A stretch of DNA of 58,980 bases. Origin: Porticoccaceae bacterium. Its GTDB lineage: Bacteria; Pseudomonadota; Gammaproteobacteria; Pseudomonadales; Porticoccaceae. The stretch spans positions 1 through 58,980 of the forward strand of contig JANXGQ010000034.1 in NCBI GenBank assembly GCA_024959305.1, written 5' to 3'. Each line of letters begins with the position of its first letter. Positions within the stretch are counted from its first letter, which is position 1. Both the position numbers and the translations under genes were made by a program. Under the pieces are notes generated by a model that was given only the letters and a program-made list of their open reading frames with translations, did no database searches and was not told the DNA's origin. Positions 58,690 to 58,980 of this stretch are shown here, piece after piece.

Positions 58690-58897
58690 AGAGGTAAGAA
58701 CGGCTAAAATTGTCTCCCACAGTGTCCCCCAGTGCGCATGTTTAAGTAAGCTGCTGGAATATCAATGGGTTACTTTTGGATTCTTAAAGGGAGTGGTGCC
58801 CAAGGGCTCTCAACGTAACGCAATCATCAAGCTGCTTGAGACGTTGTAACGTAACGGTATCATAATTTGAAATTAAGAATATATAATGGAGAGCGCT
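58690..58897. other. Spacer before the last gene
   Basis: Holds three copies of CGTAACG (two near 58855 and one at about 58815). A stop-free stretch runs for about 40 codons and ends at the TAA at about 58850, without a start or recognisable family. A remnant of a lost gene is possible. The right end is AT-rich promoter-like DNA leading to the next gene. Confidence 0.35.
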
Positions 58898-58980
58898 ATG
58901 CTTAAGTCAATCTGTAACTACACTTTTATTATTATTTTGATTTCCCTATCGCTAAATACATGGGGTGAAGTAATTCATTC
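58898..58980 (+). CDS. Start of an exported protein (cut by window edge)
   Basis: ATG 58898 has GGAGAG 5 nt upstream. The visible 27 codons read 'MLKSICNYTFIIILISLSLN' then 'TWGEVIH', a basic N-terminus, hydrophobic core and polar end typical of a signal peptide. The gene is on the same strand as the cohesin/dockerin-like protein and may belong to the same locus. Nothing can be said of its product. Confidence 0.6.
   Translation, partial: MLKSICNYTFIIILISLSLNTWGEVIH

Noticed and set aside
58741..58850. Stop-free stretch ('LLEYQWVTFGFLKG...') as a gene or gene tail
   Set aside because: No start codon with a ribosome site, no recognisable family and only ~40 codons; recorded as spacer only.

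Overview
The window is a contiguous piece of a gammaproteobacterial chromosome, most likely a marine member of the Cellvibrionales or a related group (for example Porticoccaceae/SAR92-like). This placement rests on gene order and protein style (lptM-lysA-dapF-DUF484, hemC-hemD-hemX-hemY, pyrG-kdsA-eno-ftsB-ispD-ispF-truD, pcm-DUF368-nlpD-rpoS, lipA-lipB-ybeD-dacA-rlpA-mltB-rodA-mrdA-rlmH-rsfS-nadD), moderate GC content, and short palindromic intergenic elements of a kind common in marine Gammaproteobacteria. It is inference, since no rRNA or other marker was searched. No rRNA, tRNA or CRISPR array was recognised.

Layout. Bases 1-4.9 kb: the 3' part of a TonB-dependent receptor, a decayed tandem copy of its last ~190 bp, a periplasmic ABC_sub_bind-type binding protein, and a hybrid histidine kinase with a C-terminal Hpt-like domain. 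No ABC permease or ATPase is present, so this looks like a sensing module. 5.3-12.6 kb: RNase R, then a reverse-strand lptM-lysA-dapF-DUF484 operon, CyaY, and ArgH. 12.7-16.8 kb: heme operon hemC-hemD-hemX-hemY. 16.8-19.9 kb: reverse-strand mnmC, flavodoxin and trmL. 19.95-20.09 kb: a small inverted-repeat element (MITE-like) flanked by a 5-bp direct repeat. 20.1-22.5 kb: YheU, TilS, a DUF481 outer-membrane protein. 22.7-32.6 kb: a long forward run from CTP synthase to RpoS, covering nucleotide, KDO and isoprenoid synthesis, division, tRNA pseudouridylation, protein repair, undecaprenyl-phosphate recycling and stationary-phase control, ended by a strong hairpin terminator facing pyrophosphatase.

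33.4-38.3 kb: an RND efflux pair, a large palindromic repeat element and a small basic protein. 38.3-50.3 kb: a reverse-strand block for lipoylation, cell-wall elongation and shape (DacA, RlpA, MltB, RodA, PBP2), ribosome maturation/silencing (RlmH, RsfS), NAD and proline synthesis and ferrochelatase. 50.3-54.8 kb: a spacer with the tail of a lost Fic-type (mobile mystery protein B-like) gene, then RF3, an acyltransferase, a small membrane protein, an AI-2E-family permease and a DUF4399 protein.

54.9-58.98 kb is the accessory end: two divergently transcribed, paralogous secreted proteins combining cohesin-like beta domains, calcium-binding repeats and dockerin-like C-termini, one with a 15-bp tandem repeat array, followed by the start of another exported protein cut by the window edge. 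The two accessory ends (sensor module and cohesin/dockerin-like pair) are the most novel parts; the middle is ordinary housekeeping sequence with several small points of interest (a likely ATT start for truD, two transposon-like repeats, a gene remnant).
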